Source: Glutamicibacter sp. B1 | Lineage (GTDB): Bacteria; Actinomycetota; Actinomycetes; Actinomycetales; Micrococcaceae | Assembly: GCF_039602135.1 (NCBI RefSeq) | Contig: NZ_CP125942.1 | Location: forward strand, 1,054,001 to 1,118,000 | DNA length: 64,000 bases | Reading direction: 5' to 3' | Part shown: in pieces, positions 51,699 to 60,529 of the stretch | Position numbering within the stretch: position 1 is the stretch's first letter | How the letters are laid out: every line of letters starts with the position of its first letter | The notes under the pieces: model-generated | Databases searched by the model: none | The model's input: the letters and a program-made list of their open reading frames with translations, nothing else | Told to the model about the DNA's origin: nothing | Position numbers and translations under genes: made by a program

Positions 51699-51720
51699 GC
51701 AAGAATAAGTGAAGGAAGAC

Positions 51721-52341
51721 ATGTCTGCCGAATTGATTGGCGCACGTCGCGCCCGTATGGAACGCGTCACCAGCGAATCGTCTGTATTTGTCGAGCTCGA
51801 TCTCGATGGCACGGGCGTGTCAGAGATCAGCACCTCAGTGCCTTTTTACGACCACATGCTCACCGCTTTATCCAAGCACTCGCTGATTGACCTAACGGTA
51901 AGAGCCACTGGTGACACCCATATCGACGTGCACCATACGGTGGAAGACACTGCGATCACCATTGGTGAAGTACTGCGAGTAGCACTGGGCAACAAGGCCG
52001 GCATTCGACGCTTTGGCACTGCCTACGCCCCTTTGGATGAGGCACTCTCACGCTCTGTCGTTGATGTCTCTGGACGCCCATATCTGGTCCACTCAGGCGA
52101 GCCAGCTGGTCAGGAATACCACCTCATTGGTGGACACTTCACCGGTTCTATGACCCGTCACGTATTCGAAGCGATTACCTTCCACGCCCAGATTTGTGCT
52201 CATATCGAAGTCCTTTCGGGCCGCGATCCACACCATATCGTCGAAGCTCAGTTCAAATCCTTTGCACGTGCACTACGTGAAGCTGTCGAATTAGATGCAC
52301 GCATGGGCGACAAGATTCCATCCACGAAGGGTGCACTGTAA
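51721..52341 (+). CDS. hisB: Imidazoleglycerol-phosphate dehydratase
   Basis: 206 residues from ATG 51721, selected by GAAGGAAG just upstream (an earlier in-frame GTG at 51709 lacks this). Signature [13 protein letters not shown] and HHTVEDTAI carry the Mn-binding histidines; a repeat-symmetric [12 protein letters not shown] and [17 protein letters not shown] complete the active site. It is the monofunctional type, without the phosphatase domain of enteric HisB. hisH starts at the next base after the stop. Confidence 0.97.
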   Translation: MSAELIGARRARMERVTSESSVFVELDLDGTGVSEISTSVPFYDHMLTALSKHSLIDLTVRATGDTHIDVHHTVEDTAITIGEVLRVALGNKAGIRRFGTAYAPLDEALSRSVVDVSGRPYLVHSGEPAGQEYHLIGGHFTGSMTRHVFEAITFHAQICAHIEVLSGRDPHHIVEAQFKSFARALREAVELDARMGDKIPSTKGAL

Positions 52342-52977
52342 GTGGAAAAGAAGAATGTAGTTGTTCTGGATTACGGTTCGGGGAATGTCCGTTCCGCTGT
52401 CCGAGCACTTGAAGCCGCAGGAGCTTCAGTTGAACTGACGGCAGATCCTGAAAAAGTCATGAATGCCGACGGACTGGTTGTGCCTGGCGTAGGTGCCTAC
52501 GCCTCTGTGATGGAACAACTCACCAAAATCGGAGCATTGCGCTGGATCGGACGCCGTATTGCTGGTGGACAACCAGTGCTCGGAATTTGTGTCGGTCACC
52601 AGGTCTTCTTTGAAGAAGGCGTTGAGCACGGTGTGAAGACCGCCGGTATCGGTGAGTGGCCAGGGAAGGTCGAGCGGCTCCAGTCCGATGTTATTCCGCA
52701 CATGGGGTGGAATACCGTGCAGCCTCCCGAGGGAAGCAAACTCTTTGCCGGTGTCGAGAACGAGCGATTCTACTTCGTCCACTCCTACGCAGTGCAGAAG
52801 TGGGAATTCGACGTCACCCAGCCAGCGATGACTCCGCCACAAGTCACCTGGAGTACTCACGGCTCGCCGTTTATCGCTGCCGTAGAAAACGGTCCACTCT
52901 CTGCTGTGCAATTCCACCCGGAAAAGTCGGGCGAAGCCGGTGCACAACTACTGCGTAACTGGCTGGGCACCCTGTAA
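52342..52977 (+). CDS. hisH: Imidazole glycerol phosphate synthase, glutaminase subunit
   Basis: A 211-residue class I glutamine amidotransferase from GTG 52342. Nucleophile Cys in [14 protein letters not shown], oxyanion VPGVGAY, catalytic His-Glu in [10 protein letters not shown]. It supplies ammonia to HisF, which is not in this window. The gene abuts hisB with no spacer and is followed three bases later by a 49-aa membrane protein gene. Confidence 0.96.
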   Translation: MEKKNVVVLDYGSGNVRSAVRALEAAGASVELTADPEKVMNADGLVVPGVGAYASVMEQLTKIGALRWIGRRIAGGQPVLGICVGHQVFFEEGVEHGVKTAGIGEWPGKVERLQSDVIPHMGWNTVQPPEGSKLFAGVENERFYFVHSYAVQKWEFDVTQPAMTPPQVTWSTHGSPFIAAVENGPLSAVQFHPEKSGEAGAQLLRNWLGTL

Positions 52978-52979
52978 GT

Positions 52980-53129
52980 ATGTGGACTATCGTGCTTGGA
53001 TTCGTTGGTGCATTTCTGGCCGGTGGAGCGATCTCGCTCAAAAGCCAGAAGGCCCATATTTCTTGGATCATCGCGCTATGGGTGCTCGCCGTCATGAGCA
53101 TCGTTGCCGCGTGGGTATTGACCCTCTAA
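52980..53129 (+). CDS. 49-aa two-helix membrane protein inside the histidine operon
   Basis: ATG 52980 to TAA 53127-53129. The product starts [19 protein letters not shown], has a polar hinge LKSQKAHIS and a second hydrophobic span to its end ([21 protein letters not shown]). It begins 2 bases after hisH and ends 25 bases before priA, so it is translated within the operon. No strong ribosome site is visible, and coupling to hisH is likely. Function unknown; small membrane ORFs occupy similar positions in other actinobacterial his operons. Confidence 0.75.
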   Translation: MWTIVLGFVGAFLAGGAISLKSQKAHISWIIALWVLAVMSIVAAWVLTL

Positions 53130-53154
53130 AAATTATTACTTCACTAAGGACATC

Positions 53155-53892
53155 ATGAGCGAGCAACCAATTCTCGAACTACTGCCTGCAGTAGACATCG
53201 CCGGTGGACAGGCAGTTCGTCTGGTTCAGGGCGAAGCTGGGTCCGAGACCGGCTACGGCGACCCACTAGAAGCAGCACTCTCTTGGCAGAACGCCGGTGC
53301 ACAATGGTTGCACCTAGTTGACTTGGACGCTGCGTTTGACCGAGGTAGCAACGTTGATATCGTTCAGCGTATCGCCAAGGAACTGAACATTAAGGTCGAA
53401 CTCTCCGGTGGTATCCGCGACGACGCCTCCTTGGATCGTGCCTTGGAATTCGGTGCCACCCGCGTCAACTTGGGGACTGCAGCACTGGAAAATCCAGAAT
53501 GGACCAAGCAGGCCATTGCCCGACACGGCGACAAGATCGCAGTCGGCATGGATGTTCGTGGCACCACGCTATCGGGCCACGGTTGGACCAAAGACGGTGG
53601 AGACCTGTGGGAGGTCCTTGCACGATTGGAAGATGCAGGCTGTGCCCGATACGTCGTCACCGACGTGACGAAGGACGGCACCTTGCGTGGACCCAACGTT
53701 GAACTACTGCGAGAAATAGCTGCAAAGACGAACAAACCTGTTGTAGCTTCCGGCGGAATTTCTTCGCTGGAAGACCTACGCGTACTTCGCGAGCTGGTTC
53801 CGGAGGGCATTGAGGGCGCCATCATGGGCAAGGCCCTCTACTCGGGACAGTTCACCTTGCAAGAAGCCCTGGACGTAGCAGGACGAAGCTAA
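53155..53892 (+). CDS. priA: Phosphoribosyl isomerase A (HisA/PriA)
   Basis: A 245-residue TIM barrel. [59 protein letters not shown] and [16 protein letters not shown] match the actinobacterial PriA type, which isomerises both ProFAR (histidine) and PRA (tryptophan) in species lacking trpF. Catalytic Asp residues are in PAVDI and TDVTKDG. ACTAAGGACATC gives the ribosome site. Bifunctionality is a family inference. Confidence 0.94.
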   Translation: MSEQPILELLPAVDIAGGQAVRLVQGEAGSETGYGDPLEAALSWQNAGAQWLHLVDLDAAFDRGSNVDIVQRIAKELNIKVELSGGIRDDASLDRALEFGATRVNLGTAALENPEWTKQAIARHGDKIAVGMDVRGTTLSGHGWTKDGGDLWEVLARLEDAGCARYVVTDVTKDGTLRGPNVELLREIAAKTNKPVVASGGISSLEDLRVLRELVPEGIEGAIMGKALYSGQFTLQEALDVAGRS

Positions 53893-53914
53893 GTCCAGCA
53901 CTGCCCTTGTGAAT

Positions 53915-53952
53915 ACGACGGCTTGAAAGCTCCATTGCTTTCAAGCCGTCGT
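53915..53952 (+). terminator. Terminator of the histidine cluster
   Basis: A perfect 16-bp stem ACGACGGCTTGAAAGC (53915-53930/53937-53952), 6-base loop, then TTGTTTTC. Confidence 0.9.
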
Positions 53953-54116
53953 TTGTTTTCTGAAGTGGGCAAGGGAATCAGCTTCCCGGTTTACGGTCCT
54001 TTCCCACGAAACGACACAAAAAAGATCTGAAGCAACTTTCTGGTGGTGTTCAAGCTCATGAGAGAAGATTCCGCTCTTCCCTCCAACAGAAGCAGATCCA
54101 CCGATAGCATGGAGTT

Positions 54117-54998
54117 ATGAGTACGGAGCATTCTGAATCAGCGCCTCAACGCCACCTGCCTGGACATATTGTCGCTGCGCTGGCTCAGGCCGGTTCATCT
54201 GCCGACTCTGCGGGGCAGAGTTGGGAAGGGCGAGACCTCAGCGGTGAGGGGAACCCACTACATAACTTCGACAAAGACGATGGCAGCGCCGACGCTAAAA
54301 CCATGAAGGTATTGGCGCAACTGCGTGCGGGCGAAGGCTCGGAATCCGAAGTACATAAGGCCTTGGCCACCGCCCGAGTTTTTGTTGCCGTGGTTGCGCA
54401 ACTGGGCGAGGAAGCGCTGACCGATCACGGTTTCGCCTCGGATAAAGAAGCCGACATGGCGTTGGTGAAGATCAAAGCACCAGATGGACGCATGGCACTG
54501 CCTGTCTTCACCACGGTGGAGCGCCTGCAAGCGTGGCATAAGGAAGCCCGACCGGTAGCTGTATTTGCTCCGCGCGCGGCACTCTCTGCAGTCAGTGAAG
54601 AATGTCAGCTACTGGTTCTTGATCCTGGCAGCGACTTTACGTTCGTGCTTCGACGACCGGGCGTATGGAACCTTGCCAAACAGGTCGACTGGATTCCGAG
54701 CTATCAGAATCAGCAGATCGCCAACCTTGTGCAGGACGCCACCGAAGGCTTTAGCCAACTACAGACCGTGAAGCTGGCTCCCGGCAGAGGAGTAGGCTCA
54801 AGATCCCGAGATGGCCAAATGGTCCCCGGCGGTGGCTCAGGACCAGAACTTAATTTGCAGTTTGTTTTCGCACCGGGAACAAGCCAAAACCAAGCGCAGG
54901 AAATTGCCGGCGCTATTCAGGGACGGTTGTCCCAGAACACACAATTCACTGAAGCAGTGGATTCCCTAGAACTCAGTTTGCACAGCGCGCCAAGTTAA
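54117..54998 (+). CDS. SseB-family protein
   Basis: 293 residues. An N-terminal SseB domain (about 60-185) includes VFVAVVAQLG, MALVKIKAPDGRMALPVFTTVERLQAWH and the ALSAVSEECQLLVLDPGS strand. The C-terminal part (about 215-290) resembles the SseB C-terminal region (LQFVFAPGTSQNQAQEIAGAIQGRL). The first 50 residues are low complexity. The family is named for serine sensitivity in E. coli; its molecular role is unclear. A gene of this type after hisA is common in Micrococcaceae. Confidence 0.85.
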   Translation: MSTEHSESAPQRHLPGHIVAALAQAGSSADSAGQSWEGRDLSGEGNPLHNFDKDDGSADAKTMKVLAQLRAGEGSESEVHKALATARVFVAVVAQLGEEALTDHGFASDKEADMALVKIKAPDGRMALPVFTTVERLQAWHKEARPVAVFAPRAALSAVSEECQLLVLDPGSDFTFVLRRPGVWNLAKQVDWIPSYQNQQIANLVQDATEGFSQLQTVKLAPGRGVGSRSRDGQMVPGGGSGPELNLQFVFAPGTSQNQAQEIAGAIQGRLSQNTQFTEAVDSLELSLHSAPS

Positions 54999-55038
54999 AC
55001 TCGGCGGGCTCCTTGGAAAAGTAAGGAACACGTCGGGC

Positions 55039-56376
55039 ATGAAAAGCTATTGGCAGATTTTGCGTCAACCGCAGATTGCGATGTTGCTGCTCATTGGCAT
55101 GATTGCCCGACTTCCTCACTCAGCGCTGAGCATGCTCTTGCTGCTGCACCTGGTCAATAACCTCGACCAGAGCTGGGTATCGGCCGGTTTGGTGACCGCG
55201 TTGATGACTCTGGGCATCGCTATCGGCGCCCCATGGCGCGGCGCACGCGTGGACATGTGGGGACTACGCCGGGCCATGTTGCCCTCGGTAATAGTGGAAA
55301 CTGCTGTGTGGTGCACTGTCCCGCACGTACCACTGGTGTGGGTCTATCCGCTGGCGTTTATCGGCGGACTGTTCGCCCTCCCGGTATTTTCTGTGGTCCG
55401 TACAGCGCTGGGCATCATGACCACTGGTGAACAGCGTCGAACCGCTTTCGCCCTGGACGCGACCGCCACTGAACTTGTATTCATTGTCGGTCCTGCCACC
55501 GCTGGCATCGTGGCTACCCAAATCAGTAGCGTGATTGGCCTGAGCGTCATTGGGTTGACTGCCTCAATGGCCGGTCTGGCATTGATGCTACTTAATCCAC
55601 CTACACGAAGTGATGATCCCAAGGCTATCGGCATGCAAGCCAATGCTCATGAGGAGCGCTTGGGTGCTGAAGCTAGCTTTATCGCAGCCGCACCGATGGG
55701 TGTACCAGAGGTTGAAGGTGAGCTCATTGTTGCTGGTTGGAAGTCAGCACGGGCCAGAATCAAGAAACGCGGACGCGCCTTCAAGAGCCGTTTCAACTGG
55801 ATTAGCGCCTCAGTTCTGGCAGTCTTCATTGCTTCGGCCGGTGCAGGGATGTTGCTGACCGGAACCGAGGTGGCCATCGTGGCCGAACTTGATGCTGCGA
55901 TGCAAAGCCACCGTCTTGGGTTGGTCTTCTTCTTCTGGTGTGGTGCCTCACTGATCGGTGGTTTGATCTACGGCTCCATGAAGCGCGTGATTTCACCTCT
56001 ACTGTTGTTGCTGTTTATGGCGATTTTGACCATTCCAATGTTCTTCGCTTGGGATACGTGGTCATTGGCTTTGTTCTCGGCTTTGCCAGGGTTCTTGTGC
56101 GCGCCCACCCTGTCGGCAGCCTCAGAATGGCTTACGGATCTGGTGGCTGAAAAGCGTCGTGGTGAAGCCATGGGTTGGTATGGCTCCGCGATGACTGCCG
56201 GTACTGCCTTGGGTTCGCCGGTGACCGGTCTCTTTGTTGACAGCATTGGTCCGTCCTACGCCTTCGTAGGCATCGGTATTATGGCTGCCATTGTGGTTTT
56301 CGCTGCCCTGATCGCCCAGCAGATTCGGCGGCGCCTGCGCCGCAGTCGCAGGCAGCGTTGGGAAACGACGGCTTAA
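55039..56376 (+). CDS. MFS transporter
   Basis: A 445-residue, twelve-span major facilitator. GAPWRGARVDMWGLRRAMLPS is the loop 2-3 signature, and the mid-protein cytoplasmic loop (about 190-255) is long, basic and acidic by turns. It ends in a highly basic tail (RRRLRRSRRQR). ATG 55039 lies 41 bases after the SseB gene. Substrate unknown. Its last codon overlaps the 3' end of the convergent GNAT pseudogene by 2 bases. Confidence 0.88.
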   Translation: MKSYWQILRQPQIAMLLLIGMIARLPHSALSMLLLLHLVNNLDQSWVSAGLVTALMTLGIAIGAPWRGARVDMWGLRRAMLPSVIVETAVWCTVPHVPLVWVYPLAFIGGLFALPVFSVVRTALGIMTTGEQRRTAFALDATATELVFIVGPATAGIVATQISSVIGLSVIGLTASMAGLALMLLNPPTRSDDPKAIGMQANAHEERLGAEASFIAAAPMGVPEVEGELIVAGWKSARARIKKRGRAFKSRFNWISASVLAVFIASAGAGMLLTGTEVAIVAELDAAMQSHRLGLVFFFWCGASLIGGLIYGSMKRVISPLLLLLFMAILTIPMFFAWDTWSLALFSALPGFLCAPTLSAASEWLTDLVAEKRRGEAMGWYGSAMTAGTALGSPVTGLFVDSIGPSYAFVGIGIMAAIVVFAALIAQQIRRRLRRSRRQRWETTA

Positions 56377-56924
56377 TCCTTGAGGGTAGGGGGTATCCGT
56401 GAGTACATATACAGGTCTTTGGCTTCGCCGCCGATAATTTCCCAGCTGCGAAGTAAACCTTCACGCTGAAATCCGCAGCGTTAGGCAGCTCGCCAGGAAC
56501 CTTCATTCCATGGTTCGACGTAGAGCTCAACGCGGTGGATGCCCGGGTAGCTTAATCCCCACTCACTTATTGTCTTCAGCGCAGTGCTGGCAACACCCCG
56601 TCGCTGATGCTGGGGAGATACCTAATAGCCAATACTCGCCCGCCCGCGATCCGCATTGCGTAGCCAGAGGCCGATTTGTCCGACTGCAAGGTTGGTCGCT
56701 GACTGAGCGATGGCAAAAGAGTAACCAGTGCCATCGACGGTCCTCTGGCGCTGACGCTCAATGAAGTCCAAACACTGCTGGCGTGATCCCTGAAAAGGGA
56801 CGGTGGTGATCTGCGTGATGTACAGATCCTTCGAAGCCCCGTGGATCAGATCGAGGTCCGAATCTTGAAATGGGCGCAAGAGAAAGGTGCCGGCATTGAG
56901 CACAGGTTGCTCGATCAATTCCAT
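56373..56924 (-). pseudogene. RimJ/RimL-type GNAT acetyltransferase broken by two in-frame stops
   Basis: Reading the minus strand from ATG 56924 in one constant frame gives a complete GNAT of 183 residues except for two stops. TAG at 56622-56624 replaces the Trp expected in IGYW-VSPQHQRRGVAS, and TAA at 56481-56483 replaces the Glu expected in WRAAERCGFQREG. The frame then continues to RSWEIIGGEAKDLYMYSRI and ends at TAA 56373-56375. Each stop is a single-base change from the expected sense codon (TGG, GAA). No frameshift is needed, so this is a recently inactivated gene. The first 100 codons could still yield a truncated peptide. Confidence 0.92.
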
Positions 56925-56990
56925 GGCACCAAGACTAACCCGATGACTTGGCCTCGTGCGGCTTGTATGATTCTTGTGATTTAAGCAACG

Positions 56991-57021
56991 ATGGGCTCGC
57001 TTCCCAAGGAAGCGAGCCCAT
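56991..57021. terminator. Terminator after the DUF1844 gene
   Basis: A perfect 14-bp stem ATGGGCTCGCTTCC (56991-57004/57008-57021) with a 3-base loop, downstream of the DUF1844 stop on the minus strand. Confidence 0.8.
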
Positions 57022-57055
57022 GATGTTAATCTCTTAAAAATGCCAGAATATTTGC

Positions 57056-57421
57056 TTAGTTGACGGCGCCGGTGTACTTCTCACCCGGGCCCTTGCCTGG
57101 TGCATCTGGGATCAAGGAGGCCTCGCGGAAGGCTAGCTGCAGACTACGCAGACCATCGCGCAGTGGGGCCGCATGCTGCGAACCGATCTCCGGTGCACCT
57201 GCGGTGACTAGGCCAGCAAGGGCGGTGATGAGCTTGCGTGCTTCGTCCAGATCCTTCAGCTCAGTGGCGTCTTCGCCCTCAGCCAGACCACATTTAACTG
57301 CTGCTGCGCTCATCAGGTGAACGGCTGCAGTGGTGATGATTTCTACTGCCGGAACTTCGGCGATATCGCGCACCTGCTGGTCGACGAGGTGCTGATGCGA
57401 GTTGGTGTCTTCGGTACTCAT
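57056..57421 (-). CDS. DUF1844 protein
   Basis: 121 residues from ATG 57421; a longer form from 57466 is open but less likely. IAEVPAVEIITTAAVHLMSAAAVKCGLAEG and DLDEARKLITALAGLVTAGAPE match DUF1844, a small helical protein family of unknown function conserved beside infC in actinobacteria. It is divergent from infC. Confidence 0.88.
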   Translation of the reverse strand: MSTEDTNSHQHLVDQQVRDIAEVPAVEIITTAAVHLMSAAAVKCGLAEGEDATELKDLDEARKLITALAGLVTAGAPEIGSQHAAPLRDGLRSLQLAFREASLIPDAPGKGPGEKYTGAVN

Positions 57422-57714
57422 ACTGCTAAGCTTGTCACAGACCGACTCGATGCCGGTACTTCTCATGACGTTCAGTTAGCTCTGAATGGGGATTCGTACT
57501 AGTATTGAGCCATGCAAGTGGAGGCCAACTCCCACCCGCCGTCGCCGTTTCAAGGCTTCCGGGTTTTTCGGCAGGATCGCATGTATGCAATCCCAAGATG
57601 TAGGCGCAATTCTTTGCGCCTTTCGTCATGTCGTTCACTTTGGCCTTCGCCTGCAATCGCAGACGGGGGCCTTCTTCGTTTGTGGTTATGGATTACGAAT
57701 TTCAGGAGTGACAC
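57422..57714 (+). promoter_or_regulatory. infC leader with two hairpins
   Basis: A 293-base divergent spacer. AGGCGCA/TGCGCCT (57602-57608/57615-57621) and a 12-bp stem GCCTTCGCCTGC (57643-57654/57659-57670) with two GU pairs and one mismatch, followed by CTTCTTCGTTT. AGGAG (57704-57708) is the infC ribosome site. This position corresponds to the L20/IF3 leader attenuators known in other bacteria; no consensus match was checked. Confidence 0.6.
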
Positions 57715-58398
57715 ATCAGCGATCCACGCATTAATGAGCGCATTCGCGTGCCAGAGGTACGTCTCGTCGGCCCCAATGGTGAGCAGGTAGGCATCGTCCG
57801 CATCGAGGACGCGCTTCGTTTGGCTCACGAGTCCGATCTGGACTTGGTCGAGGTGGCACCCAACGCCAAGCCTCCAGTGTGCAAACTGATGGACTTCGGC
57901 AAGTACAAGTACGAAGCCGCTGTCAAGGCTCGCGAAGCTCGTAAGAACCAGACCAACACGGTCTTGAAGGAAGTTCGCTTCCGCCTAAAGATTGATACTC
58001 ATGACTACGAGACCAAGGTTGGGCATGCATTGCGCTTCCTGGGCGCTGGCGACAAGGTGAAAGCCATGATCCAGTTCCGCGGTCGTGAACAGCAGCGACC
58101 AGAGATGGGTATCCGCTTGCTGGAAAAGTTTGCAGCAGACGTAGCTGAGGCCGGAATCATTGAATCCAGCCCACGCATCGATGGCCGAAACATGGTTATG
58201 GTTGTTGGTCCGCTGAAGAACAAGGCAGAGGCTCGCCGCGAACAGCAGCAGAAGTCGGGTGGTCGTAATTCGGCCAAGCGTAAGATTCGCACCGACGCTC
58301 CAGCTGAGACCGAGGGCCAGAACGTTGCAGCAGCTATGGATGACGAAGCCCGCGCCAAATTGGAGCAGGCACGCCAAGCAGCTGAAGGCGACGCCTAG
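57715..58398 (+). CDS. infC: Translation initiation factor IF-3
   Basis: 227 residues starting at ATC 57715: AGGAG lies six bases upstream and the frame reads [28 protein letters not shown], the standard IF3 N-terminus, with no ATG or GTG nearer than codon 12. Non-canonical AUU/AUC starts are a known IF3 feature that lets the factor repress its own translation. The N-domain (about 12-85) and C-domain (about 95-180, [25 protein letters not shown]) are intact. A C-terminal Ala/Gln/Glu tail of about 45 residues is added. First gene of infC-rpmI-rplT. Confidence 0.95.
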   Translation: MSDPRINERIRVPEVRLVGPNGEQVGIVRIEDALRLAHESDLDLVEVAPNAKPPVCKLMDFGKYKYEAAVKAREARKNQTNTVLKEVRFRLKIDTHDYETKVGHALRFLGAGDKVKAMIQFRGREQQRPEMGIRLLEKFAADVAEAGIIESSPRIDGRNMVMVVGPLKNKAEARREQQQKSGGRNSAKRKIRTDAPAETEGQNVAAAMDDEARAKLEQARQAAEGDA

Positions 58399-58409
58399 CC
58401 AAGCCTGTT

Positions 58410-58465
58410 GGGCTTTCGAGCCCGTCACCGTTTACGGTGAAGGATCTTGCCTTTTGGGAAGATCC
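58410..58465 (+). ncRNA. Three tandem hairpins between infC and rpmI
   Basis: GGGCT-TTCG-AGCCC (58410-58423), TCACCG-TTTA-CGGTGA (58425-58440) and GGATCTT/AAGATCC (58442-58448/58459-58465) follow each other almost without spacer, 12 bases after the infC stop. No T run. Likely an operon-internal control or processing element. Confidence 0.75.
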
Positions 58466-58567
58466 AACTACAAGAGAACAACAGCGGTCACCATAAAAAG
58501 GGGCCCGCTTCGGATGATCCCCATGCGGTAATTTCACCGTGTGGAGCACGTAAGGAGAACGGCAGCT

Positions 58568-58762
58568 ATGCCGAAGTTCAAGACTCACAGTGGCGCCAAG
58601 AAGCGCTTCAAGCTCACCGGTAGCGGTAAGCTCGCTCGCCAGCAGGCCAACCGTCGCCACTACCTGGAGCACAAGTCCTCGCGCGTTACCCGTCGCCTGG
58701 CTTCTGACCAGATCGTCGCTAAGGCCGATGTAAAGACCATCAAGCGGATGCTGGGCCTCTAA
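58568..58762 (+). CDS. rpmI: Ribosomal protein L35
   Basis: 64 residues, standard length, from ATG 58568 with AAGGAG about 10 bases upstream. [43 protein letters not shown] is a textbook bacterial L35. Part of the IF3-L35-L20 operon. Confidence 0.98.
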   Translation: MPKFKTHSGAKKRFKLTGSGKLARQQANRRHYLEHKSSRVTRRLASDQIVAKADVKTIKRMLGL

Positions 58763-58866
58763 GCTCTCCCTTTCGCATTTCGGGGAAGCAATACCCCACC
58801 ACCCATAGATTTCTCCCATCCCGCAATACCGTGGGCACTGGGGAACTGACTTGAAGGAGTACACAC

Positions 58867-59517
58867 GTGGCACGTGTGAAGCGGGCAGTAAACGCCCACA
58901 AGAAGCGTCGCGTCGTTCTGGAACGCGCAAAGGGTTACCGCGGTCAGCGTTCGCGCCTGTACCGTAAGGCCAAGGAGCAGCTGCTCCACTCGTTCGTTTA
59001 CAGCTTCAACGACCGCCGTAAGCGTAAGGGTGACTTCCGTCGCCTCTGGATCCAGCGCATCAACGCTGCATCCCGCGCTAACGGCATGACCTACAACCGT
59101 CTGATCCAGGGCCTGAAGGCTGCTGAGATCGAGGTTGACCGTCGTATGCTGGCCGAGCTGGCTGTATCGGACTCCAACGCATTCGCAACCCTGGTTAAGG
59201 TTGCTAAGGAAGCACTGCCAGCTGACGTCAACGCTCCACGCGCTGCTGCTGAGACTGCTGCTCCAAAGGCTGCAAAGGCTCCTAAGGCTGCTGCTGCAAA
59301 GTCCGTTGAGGGCGAAGGTGTTATCAAGGCTGTTGAAGGCGAAGACGCTCCTGAGGGCTTCGTTATCAAGGGCAACGCCGGCTCGAACAAGTACCACGTT
59401 CCAGGTTCGACCTGGTACGAGCAGACCGAAGCTGAATTCTGGTTCAACTCGGTTGAAGCTGCTAAGGCTGCAGGCTTCGAACCAGCTGGTGGAGAATCCC
59501 GCCAGCAGATGAAGTAA
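58867..59517 (+). CDS. rplT: Ribosomal protein L20 with a long C-terminal extension
   Basis: 216 residues; ordinary L20 is about 120. Residues 1-120 are canonical ([37 protein letters not shown], ending [12 protein letters not shown]). They are followed by an Ala/Lys/Pro linker (about 125-155) and a compact terminal module (about 165-216: [22 protein letters not shown] then [19 protein letters not shown]). The module resembles the short sunset-type domain seen in other actinobacterial proteins. No frameshift; codon use is as highly biased as the L20 core. The extension's function is unknown. Confidence 0.95.
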   Translation: MARVKRAVNAHKKRRVVLERAKGYRGQRSRLYRKAKEQLLHSFVYSFNDRRKRKGDFRRLWIQRINAASRANGMTYNRLIQGLKAAEIEVDRRMLAELAVSDSNAFATLVKVAKEALPADVNAPRAAAETAAPKAAKAPKAAAAKSVEGEGVIKAVEGEDAPEGFVIKGNAGSNKYHVPGSTWYEQTEAEFWFNSVEAAKAAGFEPAGGESRQQMK

Positions 59518-59562
59518 ATCTTTCCCCCTTTGAGCTGAAGCTCAGGTAGGACAGATCACACC

Positions 59563-59600
59563 AATGGGTGGGTATCGCGCAGGGCGCGAACCCACCCATT
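59563..59600 (+). terminator. Terminator of infC-rpmI-rplT
   Basis: An 11-bp stem AATGGGTGGGT/ACCCACCCATT (59563-59573/59590-59600) with an inner TCGCGC/GCGCGA stem, followed by AGTGTTTC. Confidence 0.85.
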
Positions 59601-59626
59601 AGTGTTTCTACCGGTATTCTCGAAGT

Positions 59627-60526
59627 ATGAGCAGTTTTTCCCCTGAAGTGATGTCCAATCCGCGCGCCGAACGAGTCAAGTCGGTCGCTCGCCTTGCCAA
59701 CCGCAAAGGACGTGAAGCCACAGGGGAATTCCTCGTTGAAGGTCCCCAAGCGGTGCGTGAAGCTCTTAAAGCGCACTTACTAGATGACAACCTAGTACAA
59801 GCCGTATATGTGGTCGGCGGATTCCTTGAAAGCCATGAAGAATTCGCTCAGTTACTCGAACAAGCCCAGATCCATCCTCGGATTGTCACCGGCGAGGTTC
59901 TCCATGCCATGGCTGACACACAGACGCCACAGGGCATTCTTGCCGTTGCTGCGATTTCGCAGCCACAGCTGAGCGAAGTGCTTAGCTCCAAGCCAAAACT
60001 CATCGCAGTACTGTGCAGAGTTCAAGACCCCGGGAACGCCGGAACCGTGCTACGAGCAGCCGACGCCGCCGGAGCTGACGCGGTAATCCTCACCAAGGGC
60101 AGCGTCGATATTTACAACCCGAAGGCAGTACGTTCCACCGTAGGCTCCGTGTTCCACCTGCCGGTACTCAACAACATCGAATTTGACCACCTGATCGAAG
60201 CCGCAAAAACCACCGGTAGCCAAGTATTGGCAGCTGATGGCTACGGTGCGCTGAATCTCGATGCACTACAGGACGCCGCTGTGCTGCGCGCCCACCAAGC
60301 GGGGGATAGCAAACAGGAAAGTGATGGCCAGCCAGAACTCGAAGCCCCTACGCTGTGGCTCTTTGGCAATGAAGGACAAGGCCTTGATGAGCATGAAAAA
60401 CAGTCTGCCGACCATGCGGTTGCCGTCCCGCTATATGGCGTCGCCGAATCGCTGAATGTCGGAACCGCAGCAACCGTATGCCTGTACGCATCAGCCCGCG
60501 CCCAGCACACTTCTCAGCGGAGCTAA
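59627..60526 (+). CDS. SpoU/TrmH-family RNA 2'-O-methyltransferase
   Basis: A 299-residue SPOUT enzyme. The N-terminal L30e-like substrate domain (ERVKSVARLANRKGREATGEFLVEGPQAVREAL) precedes the knotted catalytic domain with motif 1 in VQDPGNAGTVLRAADAAGADAVIL, motif 2 LFGNEGQGL and motif 3 VPLYGVAESLNVGTAATVCLY. The family methylates rRNA or tRNA ribose; this subgroup commonly follows rplT in actinobacteria. The exact nucleotide is unknown. Confidence 0.93.
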   Translation: MSSFSPEVMSNPRAERVKSVARLANRKGREATGEFLVEGPQAVREALKAHLLDDNLVQAVYVVGGFLESHEEFAQLLEQAQIHPRIVTGEVLHAMADTQTPQGILAVAAISQPQLSEVLSSKPKLIAVLCRVQDPGNAGTVLRAADAAGADAVILTKGSVDIYNPKAVRSTVGSVFHLPVLNNIEFDHLIEAAKTTGSQVLAADGYGALNLDALQDAAVLRAHQAGDSKQESDGQPELEAPTLWLFGNEGQGLDEHEKQSADHAVAVPLYGVAESLNVGTAATVCLYASARAQHTSQRS

Positions 60527-60529
60527 GCC

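Noticed and set aside
56373..56924. Programmed stop-codon readthrough in the GNAT gene
   Set aside because: Two different stop codons (TAG, TAA) replace ordinary Trp and Glu, and no recoding element was apparent. Simple pseudogenisation fits better.
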